The notes under the pieces were generated by a model. The model was not told the origin of the DNA and did not search any database. It saw only the letters and a program-made list of their open reading frames with translations. A stretch of 38,098 nt of DNA from Flavobacteriales bacterium. Its GTDB lineage: Bacteria > Bacteroidota > Bacteroidia > Flavobacteriales_D > Crocinitomicaceae. Below, piece by piece: positions 9,555-18,386 of this stretch. Every line of letters starts with the position of its first letter. Within the stretch, counting starts at the first letter, position 1. The stretch is taken from contig JAKSBJ010000295.1 in NCBI GenBank assembly GCA_022361195.1, forward strand, positions 1 through 38,098, given 5' to 3'. The translations under genes and the position numbers were made by a program.

Positions 9555-9949
9555 GCTTTTTCCTGACAAAGTTCAACTAGAACTCCGTTGGTAGATTTAG
9601 GATGCAAAAAGGCAATGCGTTTGTTGTCAGCACCATCTTTTGGTTGTTCATGAATAAGACGGTATCCTAAGTCCGAAAGGCGTTTTAATTCTGCGTCAAT
9701 ATCCTTTACTTCAAAGGCTAGGTGATGAATACCCTCTCCATTTTTCTCAATGAATTTAGCGATCGGACTCTGTGGATCAGTGGCTTCTAATAGCTCAATT
9801 TTTGATTCTCCAACTTGAAAAAAAGAAGTGTTGACGTGCTCTGATTCAACTCTTTCAATTTTATAATGTTCTCGGTTAAATAGATCCTTAAAAAGTTGAT
9901 TGGAGTTTTCCAAACTTTTAACGGCTATACCAATGTGTTCCAGCTTCAT
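9551..9949 (-). CDS. mce: Methylmalonyl-CoA epimerase
   Basis: The enzyme interconverts (R)- and (S)-methylmalonyl-CoA in the propionate/succinyl-CoA pathway. The 132-residue vicinal-oxygen-chelate fold protein begins MKLEHIGIAV with the likely metal ligand His5. It has GIHHLAFEV with His76, and ends with LVELCQ containing the likely ligand Glu126. Length and order match the family. It is cytosolic. The mutase genes are not in this window. The gene lies downstream of the T9SS-like gene on the same strand but beyond a terminator, and I see no clear promoter of its own. Confidence 0.95.
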   Translation of the reverse strand: MKLEHIGIAVKSLENSNQLFKDLFNREHYKIERVESEHVNTSFFQVGESKIELLEATDPQSPIAKFIEKNGEGIHHLAFEVKDIDAELKRLSDLGYRLIHEQPKDGADNKRIAFLHPKSTNGVLVELCQEKA

Positions 9950-9964
9950 AAAATTTTTATTTAT

Positions 9965-9993
9965 AAAAAAACCCTGACTTAAAAGCCAGGGTT
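9965..9993 (-). terminator. Rho-independent terminator of the T9SS-like secreted protein gene
   Basis: On the minus strand a 9-bp stem (9985-9993 with 9970-9978, one G-U pair) with a 6-nt loop is followed by a run of T (complement of 9965-9970). It lies between the secreted protein gene and mce. Confidence 0.8.
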
Positions 9994-10013
9994 CATGTAA
10001 AGTATTTTTCTAA

Positions 10014-10823
10014 CTAGGTTTTAATGAACTTCTCGTTCTTATTGTCATAGTTTATGTAGTAGGCTCCTTTCTTAAGGTTGGTACAATCTACCTGAGAACC
10101 AACACCTTTTTTGACAATATTACCGTAGGCGTCGTAAATTTCATATTTGGTTTCTACCGGAGTGCCATCCGCCGAAAACTTAATTTCTTTCTTCACCTTT
10201 TTAGGCGTTAAGGTAGGTTCTTTAACGGTAGTGTTAGTGAATGTAACCGCCTGAGAAGGTTTCTTTTTCCCAGTGTGGTCTGTTTGTACAACACGTACCT
10301 TATTTTCTCCTGAGTGAGGTGATAAATTGAATTCGTAAGAGTTCATGTCCGAAGTTCCTTCTCCATCAACTTCTCCAACCGAAACCCACTTGTTCCAACG
10401 GTAGTGCTCAATAACGTAAGGTAACTTACCTGACTCACCAGTTGTTGACCAACTTAAGCTTCCATCAGGAGAACAACTAATCTCCTCAATGACAAAGGTA
10501 CTCTTTGGTAAAAGTACTTCAGGGTTTAAAATCTTTGGTTTACAACCAATTCCATGTTCCAATACAATGAAAACTGGATCTCCAACTTTTATACTATGAG
10601 CGGTAAAATCAATTTCAAATGCGCTGGATTGAATTCCATCAGCAATCGGGTTTCCATTCACAGTAGCTCGGGTTACACAAAAACCAAAACCATCTTCATC
10701 CTCAGGGTTTTGGACGAAAAGGTTTTTTCCCTGGTAATGTCCTTCTAGCGATAAGTCTGCAAAAGATGCATACGAACCTCCTAAAAAGATAATTAATAGT
10801 AAGATATTGTTTTTCAACATCAT
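10014..10823 (-). CDS. Secreted protein with a type IX secretion-like C-terminal domain
   Basis: The 269-residue product starts with a Sec signal peptide (MMLKNNILLLIIFLGGSYASFA). Residues 23-100 form a beta-rich domain with a conserved-looking GFGFCVTRATVNGNPIADG stretch. Next comes a fibronectin/Ig-like segment (about residues 110-195, CSPDGSLSWSTTGESGKLPY). The last 75 residues (YEIYDAYGNIVKKG, LKKGAYYINY, KFIKT) follow the pattern of type A T9SS sorting domains: Yd..Gn.v, then L..G.Y, then a terminal KFI. It is therefore probably exported through the outer membrane. No catalytic motif is visible. The first of two tandem ATG codons was taken as start. Confidence 0.75.
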   Translation of the reverse strand: MMLKNNILLLIIFLGGSYASFADLSLEGHYQGKNLFVQNPEDEDGFGFCVTRATVNGNPIADGIQSSAFEIDFTAHSIKVGDPVFIVLEHGIGCKPKILNPEVLLPKSTFVIEEISCSPDGSLSWSTTGESGKLPYVIEHYRWNKWVSVGEVDGEGTSDMNSYEFNLSPHSGENKVRVVQTDHTGKKKPSQAVTFTNTTVKEPTLTPKKVKKEIKFSADGTPVETKYEIYDAYGNIVKKGVGSQVDCTNLKKGAYYINYDNKNEKFIKT

Positions 10824-10981
10824 AACATTCTGTAACAGGCATTTTTCGCCATTATAATAACTGCAATATTAAAATTTACTTTGAAAATAACCAAGATAAA
10901 CAGGTACTTTTTTTCTATGAATGGCCAATAAGCTTAGCTCTATAAAATTCGTAATAATTAATCAGTTATGAAAATTTGACT

Positions 10982-10989
10982 TATATTTG
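10982..10989 (+). promoter_or_regulatory. -7 promoter element for the peptide-binding lipoprotein gene
   Basis: TATATTTG is a perfect TAnnTTTG. Transcription would begin a few bases downstream, at or after the upstream ATG at 10992. This favours the ATG at 11031 as the real start. Confidence 0.5.
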
Positions 10990-11030
10990 AGATGAACGAA
11001 ATCAAAATACACTTATCTAGCGTAGTATCT

Positions 11031-12779
11031 ATGAAGGTTTTCAGCAAAATTTTCCTGTTATCCACTGGCTTGTTTTTAGTTAGCTGTGGAGGTTCAGAAG
11101 AAGGGAACAGTGAGGGAGAGGTTGTTGCGGAAGAATCGATGTACGGAGGTTGTTTTTCAATGCCTATCGGTAGTTATTTTAACACCAAACCTATCACGGA
11201 GGTTCAAAAGTTGGAAACGGCACAGGTTTACGATCAGGTCTATGAAAGTCTGGTCAAATACGATCCTAAAACTTTGGAGGTGGGTCCATCCATCGCCAGT
11301 GAGTGGAGTGTTTCCGATGATGGTTTAACTTACTCTTTTACGATTAGAGAAGATGTTTATTTCCATGATAACGATTGTTTTAAAGGTGGTAAAGGTCGTT
11401 TGTTAACACCAAATGATGTCTTGTTTTCGTTTAAGACAATCTACGAAAATGATCCATCCAATCGTTCGTATGTGGTTTTTAAAAATACCATTGTTGGGGG
11501 TGAGGATTATTACAATGAAAAAACAGAAGAAATTTCTGGAATCAGCATAGAAGGTAATGTGGTAAATATTCAAATTATGGAGCCTTCGGATGTGTTTATC
11601 CAAAAACTGGCAACGGTTTTTGCATCAATCATTCCAGAGGAGTCTCTTGATTATACCGGGAATTTTTATCCAGTTGGAACAGGGCCATTTGTGTATGATA
11701 TGAAGGGTTCTACCTCGGAGAAAGTTCAACTCTTCAAAAATCCAAATTACTATGGTAAAGATGCGGATGGAAATCAGCTTCCTTTCTTAGATACCATCAT
11801 GTTCTTATATTACGAACATAGTGAGGATCAGATGGATCAGTTCTGGGAAGGTGGATTGTCTTACATCCCAGGAGTGCCTATTTCAAAAATCTCTGAGGTA
11901 ATGGAGGAGAAAGTAGGTGATTTTGAAAGTAAGCCACCTAAGTACATGCTTATTTCTGAGCCACAGTTGTCTACAACTTACCTTGAGTTTAATATGGAAA
12001 CACCTGTTCTGAAAAAGAAAAAGGTGCGTCAGGCAATTAACTATGCCATCAATCGTAAGAAGTTGAAAGAGAAGGTGATGAAAAATCAGGCTTACGAAAT
12101 TGGTAAGTTCGGAATTACACCTCCACTACCAAAGGTGTTTAAGGATTATGATTTTGAAGGGATTGAGGATGTATCTTATACGTACAATCCCGAAAAGGCA
12201 AAACAGTTGTTGGCTGAGGCTGGATATCCTGATGGAAAAGGTTTTCCATCACTCGAAATGCAGTTCAGAATCGGAAATGAATACTACCTTGTGGCTTCGG
12301 AAATTCAGTCGCAATTAAGATCTGTATTGAATATCAATATTGATATTGAAGCAATGGATTTAGATGATTTGATCGAAAACCAAGGATACGGTAGAGCAGA
12401 TATTTTTAGAGCAACCTGGTTCGGGGATTATCCAAATCCGGAAACTTTCTTGGTTAACGCTTACGGAAAAGCCATTCCAAAAGACAAGAGCCTGCCTTCT
12501 TACATCAACAGTTCACGTTTCAAGAATGCACAATTTGATAAGTTCTTTGATGAAGGTGCCGCTTCAGGAACTTCAGAAGAGGCTTATGCGGCCTATGCTG
12601 AGGCGGAGAAAATTTTGATGGAAGAAGCACCATTTATCATTCTATGGTATGGTGAAGACATGATGTTATTAGATGCTGCTGTTCGTCAATTAGAGACTAA
12701 TGGTATGCGTTATCTTGACTTGAGAGAGGTTTACTTTAAAACTCCAACTAAAGAAGAGTACGAGGAAAAAGAAAGCTAG
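11031..12779 (+). CDS. ABC-type oligopeptide-binding lipoprotein (family 5 solute-binding protein)
   Basis: This is a periplasm-facing solute-binding protein of the DppA/OppA family that captures peptides or similar ligands. From the start chosen here the product is 582 residues with signal MKVFSKIFLLSTGLFLVSC and lipobox LVSC. An in-frame ATG at 10992 would add 13 residues in front of the signal, but it overlaps the likely transcription start. Family features include YESLVKYDPKTLEVGPSIASEW near the N-terminus, FKNPNYYGKD in the middle, the block KKVRQAINYAINRKKL, and YNPEKAKQLLAEAGYPDGKG. No permease or ATPase genes are adjacent, so the transporter partners are elsewhere. Confidence 0.92.
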   Translation: MKVFSKIFLLSTGLFLVSCGGSEEGNSEGEVVAEESMYGGCFSMPIGSYFNTKPITEVQKLETAQVYDQVYESLVKYDPKTLEVGPSIASEWSVSDDGLTYSFTIREDVYFHDNDCFKGGKGRLLTPNDVLFSFKTIYENDPSNRSYVVFKNTIVGGEDYYNEKTEEISGISIEGNVVNIQIMEPSDVFIQKLATVFASIIPEESLDYTGNFYPVGTGPFVYDMKGSTSEKVQLFKNPNYYGKDADGNQLPFLDTIMFLYYEHSEDQMDQFWEGGLSYIPGVPISKISEVMEEKVGDFESKPPKYMLISEPQLSTTYLEFNMETPVLKKKKVRQAINYAINRKKLKEKVMKNQAYEIGKFGITPPLPKVFKDYDFEGIEDVSYTYNPEKAKQLLAEAGYPDGKGFPSLEMQFRIGNEYYLVASEIQSQLRSVLNINIDIEAMDLDDLIENQGYGRADIFRATWFGDYPNPETFLVNAYGKAIPKDKSLPSYINSSRFKNAQFDKFFDEGAASGTSEEAYAAYAEAEKILMEEAPFIILWYGEDMMLLDAAVRQLETNGMRYLDLREVYFKTPTKEEYEEKES

Positions 12780-12809
12780 GATTAAACCTTAGTTTTCTGA
12801 AGAATTTTT

Positions 12810-13931
12810 GTGGCGGGGATCTACTTACATATTCCATTTTGTAAGCAAAAGTGTCATTACTGTGACTTTCATTTTTCAACAAATTTAAGTCGTCAGCAAG
12901 AAATGGTGGATGCCATTTGTTATGAGGCTGAATTGCGGAAATCTGAATTGGCGGGAGAACAAATCCAAACCATCTATTTTGGAGGAGGAACTCCGTCTTT
13001 GCTGAATCAAAATCAACTTAAACAGTTATTGGATTGTATCAGTATTAACTTTGATGTGGCTTCTGAGGCTGAAGTTACCTTGGAGTGTAATCCTGACGAT
13101 CTTTCTCCTCAAAAACTGGAGGAGATGAAGTTGGCCGGTATCAATCGACTTAGTATCGGAATTCAATCTTTTGATGATGAAATTTTACGTTTCATGAATC
13201 GGGCACATGATGCCGGTATGGCTAAAGATTGCATTGTTTGGGCTAAGAATGCTGGATTCGAGAATATTACCATTGATTTGATTTATGGGGTAATGGGTAC
13301 AGATTTGGCATATTGGAAACGGCAGTTAAATTTACTAAAGGACTATTCCATTCCGCATCTATCAGCTTATTGTATGACCATTGAAACGCAAACCTATTTT
13401 GGACATCAGCACCTCAAAGGGAAACTGGATGAAATGGATGAACAACAAGCCGAAGAACAGTTTAAGGTACTCATCAGCTTTATGCAAACGGAAGGATATG
13501 AGCAATACGAAATCTCCAATTTTGCTAAAAAGGGATTTATCTCACAGCATAATTCGGCTTATTGGCGAGCTCAAAAATATTTGGGCTTAGGTCCCTCAGC
13601 ACACTCCTACAATGGCGATGAACGATCCTGGAATATAGCAAACAATGCAATTTATCTTCGCGAAATGAAAAAGGGAATCCGCTCGTTTGAAAAAGAAGTG
13701 CTCTCCTCAACAGATAAGTTTAATGATTACGTTTTAACCCGTCTCAGAACCAAGTGGGGGTTGGAGTTGGATGAGTTGGAACAAATTTCCCCGGAAGCTT
13801 TTCGGCAAATAAGCCCGGTTTTAAAACAAAAATTGGACGCAGGGGTTCTGGTCCAAAATCAAAACAATGTGAGACTTGCCCCACAGTCGCTCTTCATCGC
13901 CGATGCGGTTTCGGCCGATTTATTTTGCTAA
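12810..13931 (+). CDS. hemW: HemW-like radical SAM protein (heme chaperone)
   Basis: The 373-residue product belongs to the radical SAM family once annotated as oxygen-independent coproporphyrinogen III oxidase; characterised HemW proteins act as heme chaperones. The [4Fe-4S] cluster motif is C11-x3-C15-x2-C18 (CKQKCHYC), and YFGGGTPS marks the SAM-binding region. The fourth Cys found in true HemN (CxxxCxxCxC) is replaced by Phe, which supports HemW. The start is GTG at 12810: an in-frame TGA lies 12 bp upstream and no ATG fits the conserved MAGIYLHIPF. It follows the binding-protein gene by 30 bp. Confidence 0.93.
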   Translation: MAGIYLHIPFCKQKCHYCDFHFSTNLSRQQEMVDAICYEAELRKSELAGEQIQTIYFGGGTPSLLNQNQLKQLLDCISINFDVASEAEVTLECNPDDLSPQKLEEMKLAGINRLSIGIQSFDDEILRFMNRAHDAGMAKDCIVWAKNAGFENITIDLIYGVMGTDLAYWKRQLNLLKDYSIPHLSAYCMTIETQTYFGHQHLKGKLDEMDEQQAEEQFKVLISFMQTEGYEQYEISNFAKKGFISQHNSAYWRAQKYLGLGPSAHSYNGDERSWNIANNAIYLREMKKGIRSFEKEVLSSTDKFNDYVLTRLRTKWGLELDELEQISPEAFRQISPVLKQKLDAGVLVQNQNNVRLAPQSLFIADAVSADLFC

Positions 13932-13937
13932 AAAGGC

Positions 13938-13945
13938 TACTTTTG
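13938..13945 (+). promoter_or_regulatory. -7 promoter element for the methionine sulfoxide reductase gene
   Basis: TACTTTTG matches TAnnTTTG perfectly, 22 bp before the ATG at 13968. No clear -33 box is present. Confidence 0.45.
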
Positions 13946-13967
13946 CCACGAATAAGATTGCACAACT

Positions 13968-14465
13968 ATGGCAGAAGATCTAAAAATTTTAGAGGGAAAT
14001 AGACAGGAAAGATATGAAAGTCTCCTTCCACAATTAAAGGCTTTGACAGAAGGAGAGGATGATTTGGTTGCGAATTGTGCTAATATTTGTGCAGCGTTAA
14101 GGCAAACTTTTGGCTTTTTTTGGGTTGGATTTTACTTTGTGAAAACCAATTCAGAAGGGAGTGAAGAGCTGGTGTTAGGACCTTTTCAGGGTGACATTGC
14201 CTGTACAAGAATTCAAAAAGGAAAAGGAGTTTGTGGAAGTTGTTGGGAAAAAGAAGAAACTATCATAGTGGATGATGTAGATGCTTTTCCAGGACACATT
14301 GCGTGTAGCTCTTTGAGTAAATCGGAGATTGTGATTCCAATAATAAAAGAAGGCAAGGTGCGTTCTGTTCTTGATGTAGATAGCGATGAATTGGCTGATT
14401 TTGATGAAACAGATCGCCAGTATTTAGTAAAAGTCGCGGATCTTGTCGCTAATATGATTCCTTAG
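13968..14465 (+). CDS. msrC: Free methionine-(R)-sulfoxide reductase (GAF type)
   Basis: The enzyme reduces free methionine-(R)-sulfoxide in the cytosol and belongs to the fRMsr (YebR) family. The 165-residue single GAF-domain protein has the three conserved cysteines at the expected places: Cys79 (GDIACTRI), Cys89 (KGVCGSC) and Cys113 (GHIACSS). GPFQG before the first and SEIVIPI after the third also match the family. A fourth cysteine, Cys92, follows Cys89 closely. It is an oxidative-damage repair enzyme with its own promoter element. The next gene starts 8 bp after its stop. Confidence 0.95.
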   Translation: MAEDLKILEGNRQERYESLLPQLKALTEGEDDLVANCANICAALRQTFGFFWVGFYFVKTNSEGSEELVLGPFQGDIACTRIQKGKGVCGSCWEKEETIIVDDVDAFPGHIACSSLSKSEIVIPIIKEGKVRSVLDVDSDELADFDETDRQYLVKVADLVANMIP

Positions 14466-14473
14466 GAAAAGTA

Positions 14474-16057
14474 ATGTTCAGGAGAATAATCAGCTTCATA
14501 TCTATTATTGCCATCGCGGTATCCTGCGCACAAATAAGTGTGTTAACTGGTGGTGGAAAGGATATGGCCGCTCCTGAAATTGATTCGGCAAAAACGTACC
14601 CCTTCAATGGTCAAACCAATTTTGATCAAAGTGAAATCAACATCAAGTTTAATGAGTTCATTGCACTCAGTAATCCTAAGGACAATATCATCATTACACC
14701 TCAAATGGTGAATGCACCAACCATTACGGCTAAAAACAAACGCTTAAAGATTGTATTCAACGAGGAATTAAAAGAGAATACCACTTATTCCATCAGCTTT
14801 AACCGGGCAGTAACGGACATTACAGAGAAAAATGATTCCATTTTTCAGTTTGTTTTCTCTACAGGCGATTACATTGATTCACTTTCCATACAGGGAAATG
14901 TCTCGGATGGATTTACGAATGTAGGGGATGGAGATTTTTTGATGGCGCTTTATCCGGTTTCGGATACGGTAGCTTTTGACTCAATTGCCTATCGCTTAAA
15001 ACCAACTTATATCGGGCAAACGTCGGAGAGTGGTGATTTTAGGCTAAATTATTTAAAGGAAGGAGAGTATTACCTTTTTGCGATAGAGGATAAAAATCGT
15101 AACCTCAAATTGGACAATGATGAAAAAAGAGCCTTTCTACAAACGGAACCAATTAAAGTCGATTCGGCGATTACCGGAGTTGAGCTAAAGTCATATCGTC
15201 AAAAAAGAGAAGAGTGCAAATTGTTGGATAAACGATTTACCTATCCTGGAAAAATGGAACTGATTTTCTCTGCAGTTCCCGATACCTTCCAAATGACTTC
15301 AACAATGGAGTTACTAAAAGAGGATACAGACTCTGAAGATTCATTGATTTATTGGTTGGCTTCCAACCCACAATCTAAAATGAGATTTTATACCGAGCTA
15401 AATGGCGAAAAAGACACATTAAAACCTTTGTATAAAGGAACTCCGGATAAAGATGCCTCCCGTTCACTTAAAACAACAAACAATGTCTCTAAAGGAAAAC
15501 TTTTACCCGAAGAGTATCTTGAAATTACCTTTTCAGAGCCAATTGGTTCTTTTGATTCGGCAGGAGTAAAACTCTTTAATGCTGATTCGGTACAGATTAG
15601 CTGTGAGAAAGAAATTGTAAACCTCAGAACCTTGCGTTTTTTACATCCTTTTGAGGGTGAGTTTGAAGTGTTAATTGACTCTTTGGCGGTTACTTCATTT
15701 TATGGGAATCAAAATGAGGAAAAAACCCGTATAAGTTTTGAAAACCATGCTGAGGATTATTACGGAACCTTAATCATCAATTTAGATTCAATGGTACAGC
15801 AAACCGTTTTGGTGGAGCTGATCAATGATAAAGGAGAGGTTGTGAAAACGGCTGACTACGCCAGCCAAATGACTTTTGAAGAACTTGCTCCATTATCGTA
15901 TCAATTACGACTCATTTTTGATGAGAATGAAGATGGAGAATGGACGGCGGGTTCGTTGAAAGAAGGACGAATTCCGGAACGGGTTATTTACTATTCTGGA
16001 AGTATTCAAGTAAAATCGCGGTGGGAAAAGGAAGTTGACTGGAGCATTAAGTATTAG
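14474..16057 (+). CDS. Ig-like domain lipoprotein conserved in Bacteroidota
   Basis: The 527-residue product has a lipoprotein signal (lipobox IAVSC, Cys18). Residues about 30-130 form a bacterial Ig-like domain of the SbsA/Big_5 type, with the recognisable run TYPFNGQTNF, INIKFNEFI, NTTYSISFNRAVTDITE and FVFSTGDYID. A second region (about 130-230) resembles a prealbumin-like fold carrying DKNRNLKLDNDE, an acidic loop that may bind calcium. The C-terminal part repeats a similar acidic loop (DENEDGEWTAGSL). Proteins of this architecture are widespread in the phylum and of unknown function; a surface or periplasmic structural role is inferred. Confidence 0.8.
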   Translation: MFRRIISFISIIAIAVSCAQISVLTGGGKDMAAPEIDSAKTYPFNGQTNFDQSEINIKFNEFIALSNPKDNIIITPQMVNAPTITAKNKRLKIVFNEELKENTTYSISFNRAVTDITEKNDSIFQFVFSTGDYIDSLSIQGNVSDGFTNVGDGDFLMALYPVSDTVAFDSIAYRLKPTYIGQTSESGDFRLNYLKEGEYYLFAIEDKNRNLKLDNDEKRAFLQTEPIKVDSAITGVELKSYRQKREECKLLDKRFTYPGKMELIFSAVPDTFQMTSTMELLKEDTDSEDSLIYWLASNPQSKMRFYTELNGEKDTLKPLYKGTPDKDASRSLKTTNNVSKGKLLPEEYLEITFSEPIGSFDSAGVKLFNADSVQISCEKEIVNLRTLRFLHPFEGEFEVLIDSLAVTSFYGNQNEEKTRISFENHAEDYYGTLIINLDSMVQQTVLVELINDKGEVVKTADYASQMTFEELAPLSYQLRLIFDENEDGEWTAGSLKEGRIPERVIYYSGSIQVKSRWEKEVDWSIKY

Positions 16058-16061
16058 CTAA

Positions 16062-16922
16062 ATGGGGGCATTTAAGAATTTTTTAAAGAGCAAGTTTTAC
16101 ATTCTGAAAGTCAGAAATCGATTTTCGGCTGAGGTGCAAATTGGTCAACGTCAACTTTTTCATCGTTACCGTAGCCAACAAGAAGAGGGAAAAACACCTC
16201 CTTTGTCTGAATGTGGCTTCCGGGTTTTTTCGCAATATGAAGAAGATGGGAAATTGCTCTTCATTTTTGCTATGTTGGGAATGACCCATAAAACTTTCGT
16301 TGAAATCGGTTCGGATGATGGTATCAATTCTAACTGTGCCAATTTAGCATTCAATTTTGGATGGCATGGGCTGTTTCTGGACGGAAATCCGACGGCGATT
16401 AAAAGAGGGCAAAAGTTCTATGCTAAATATCCTCACCCATGGATGTATCAACCTAAATTTCGCTGTGCCAAGGTAAAAGCGGAGAATATTAATGAATTGG
16501 TTGAATCAGCCAATTTAAAAGGAGAGATTGGTTTATTGTCTATTGACATTGACGGAAATGATTATTGGGTGTGGAAAGCTTTAGAGGTAGTACAACCCCA
16601 AGTGGTGATCATTGAAACACATGTTGAATTGGGCATGCGGAATATTGTGGTGCCTTACGATCCTAATTACGTTTTTCCGGGAAAACATCCGGTTTATCAT
16701 GGTGCTTCTCCAATTGCGATGGAAAAATTGGCTAAATCAAAGGGTTATCGTCTGGTTGGAGCGAACGAACTGGGCTTTAATTTCATTTTCGTGAAAAATG
16801 GTTTGGCCGAAAAGGAATTACCCGAAGTTTCGGTTGAAAGTGTACTGCAGCATCCATCGGTTAAGGAATCCTGGACTCGTTTTGAGCCAATCAAAGATTG
16901 GGAATTCCTTGAAGGTGAATAG
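16062..16922 (+). CDS. FkbM-like SAM-dependent methyltransferase
   Basis: The 286-residue product has a Rossmann methyltransferase motif I at residues 79-92 (FVEIGSDDGINSNC) and an acidic post-I segment, LFLDGN, around residue 107. A conserved-looking block LLSIDIDGNDYWVWKAL follows, then an ETH segment. This layout fits FkbM-like methyltransferases, which often modify glycans or small molecules. The substrate cannot be told. It has no signal peptide or membrane segment. The gene starts 4 bp after the preceding lipoprotein stop, so the two are probably co-transcribed. Confidence 0.65.
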   Translation: MGAFKNFLKSKFYILKVRNRFSAEVQIGQRQLFHRYRSQQEEGKTPPLSECGFRVFSQYEEDGKLLFIFAMLGMTHKTFVEIGSDDGINSNCANLAFNFGWHGLFLDGNPTAIKRGQKFYAKYPHPWMYQPKFRCAKVKAENINELVESANLKGEIGLLSIDIDGNDYWVWKALEVVQPQVVIIETHVELGMRNIVVPYDPNYVFPGKHPVYHGASPIAMEKLAKSKGYRLVGANELGFNFIFVKNGLAEKELPEVSVESVLQHPSVKESWTRFEPIKDWEFLEGE

Positions 16923-17007
16923 CCAAATCGGTTAAAATCGTGAAAAAATTTTTCCAATAGTTGATAACATTTCCCTTTAAGATGGGGATAAGGTTTTTCT
17001 CTTAACG

Positions 17008-17015
17008 TATTTTTG
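17008..17015 (+). promoter_or_regulatory. -7 promoter element for purD
   Basis: TATTTTTG matches TAnnTTTG, 19 bp before the purD ATG. I see no clear -33 box. Confidence 0.45.
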
Positions 17016-17034
17016 TACCAAATAAGAAAAAAAC

Positions 17035-18318
17035 ATGAATGTACTCGTATTGGGTTCCGGAGGACGTGAACATGCAATTAGCTGGAAAATTTCACAGAGC
17101 TCACAAATAGACAAACTTTTTATCGCTCCTGGTAATGCAGGAACAAATCAGGTTGGGACAAATGTAGATTTGAAACCAGATGATTTTGAAGGAATCAAGA
17201 CCTTTTGTTTAGAGGAAAAAATTGATTTTGTCGTTGTTGGACCCGAAGGACCATTGGTAGATGGAATTCATGACTTCTTTTTAGCTGACCCACAATTGTC
17301 AAAAGTGGCTGTTATAGGACCAAATAAGGAAGCTGCTCAATTAGAAGGAAGTAAGGAGTTCTCCAAAAAGTTCATGAAAAAATACAACATTCCAACCGCT
17401 AAGTACTTAGCGGTAACCAGTGATAATCTGGATGCAGGAATAGCTCATCTAGAGGCTTTAAAACCTCCTTACGTATTAAAAGCGGATGGTTTAGCTGCCG
17501 GAAAAGGAGTTTTGATTCTGGATGATTTAAATGAAGCAAAAAAAGAATTAAGAAGCATGATAAAGGACGGGAAGTTTGGTTCCGCTTCTTCAACCGTCGT
17601 CATCGAAGAATTCCTATCAGGAATTGAACTTTCCGTTTTTATCATAACTGATGGACAATCATATAAAATATTACCTGAAGCCAAAGACTATAAACGTATT
17701 GGAGAAGGAGATACTGGTTTAAATACTGGTGGAATGGGAGCTGTTTCTCCAGTTCCATTCGCCAATTCTGCTTTTATGGATAAGGTGGAGAACCAAATCA
17801 TCATTCCAACTGTGAAAGGTTTAAAAGCAGAGGGAATCGACTATAAAGGATTCATTTTCTTTGGATTGATCAATGTAAAAAATGATCCTTATGTAATTGA
17901 GTACAATTGCCGAATGGGTGATCCGGAAACAGAGGTGGTTATTCCACGTTTAAAATCGGATATCCTTGAGTTATTTGAAGGTGTTGCTACTGAGACTCTT
18001 TCTGAAAGAGATGTGGTTTTTGATGAAAGAACCGTGACGGGAGTTATGATGGTTTCTGGTGGATATCCAGATGCTTATGAGAAGGAGAAGAACATTCAGG
18101 GACTTAACAATATTTTCGACTCTATCGTCTTTCATGCTGGAACAAAACAAGACGGACCTACTTATGTAACTAGTGGAGGAAGAGTACTTTGTGTAACGTC
18201 TTACGGTAAAAATCAATCGGATGCGTTAAACAGAACGTATGAAAACGTTGAAAAGATTAATTTTGACAAAGCATACTACCGAAAAGATATCGGTTTCGAT
18301 ATTCCTGAAGTAGAATGA
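17035..18318 (+). CDS. purD: Phosphoribosylamine-glycine ligase (GAR synthetase)
   Basis: The enzyme joins 5-phosphoribosylamine and glycine with ATP in the second step of purine synthesis. The 427-residue protein has the N-terminal motif VLVLGSGGREHAI and the ATP-grasp region with ADGLAAGKGV. The metal/ATP-binding block EYNCRMGDPETEVV lies near residue 290, and the C-terminal blade begins around TGVMMVSGGYP. Length is as usual. It has its own -7 element, and no other purine genes are in the window. Confidence 0.98.
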   Translation: MNVLVLGSGGREHAISWKISQSSQIDKLFIAPGNAGTNQVGTNVDLKPDDFEGIKTFCLEEKIDFVVVGPEGPLVDGIHDFFLADPQLSKVAVIGPNKEAAQLEGSKEFSKKFMKKYNIPTAKYLAVTSDNLDAGIAHLEALKPPYVLKADGLAAGKGVLILDDLNEAKKELRSMIKDGKFGSASSTVVIEEFLSGIELSVFIITDGQSYKILPEAKDYKRIGEGDTGLNTGGMGAVSPVPFANSAFMDKVENQIIIPTVKGLKAEGIDYKGFIFFGLINVKNDPYVIEYNCRMGDPETEVVIPRLKSDILELFEGVATETLSERDVVFDERTVTGVMMVSGGYPDAYEKEKNIQGLNNIFDSIVFHAGTKQDGPTYVTSGGRVLCVTSYGKNQSDALNRTYENVEKINFDKAYYRKDIGFDIPEVE

Positions 18319-18386
18319 TTTGAGAGAATTTTCTTACCTTAGTGTTTACCTCTTGTTTTAACAAGGGTGTAGCAACAAACGAATAA

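Noticed and set aside
10992..11030. An upstream ATG that would extend the peptide-binding lipoprotein by 13 residues.
   Set aside because: It would place polar residues before the signal peptide and overlaps the expected transcription start just after the TATATTTG element.
18345..18369. Weak stem-loop after purD (CTTGTT/AACAAG).
   Set aside because: The stem is short with a bulge and has no T run, so it is not called a terminator.
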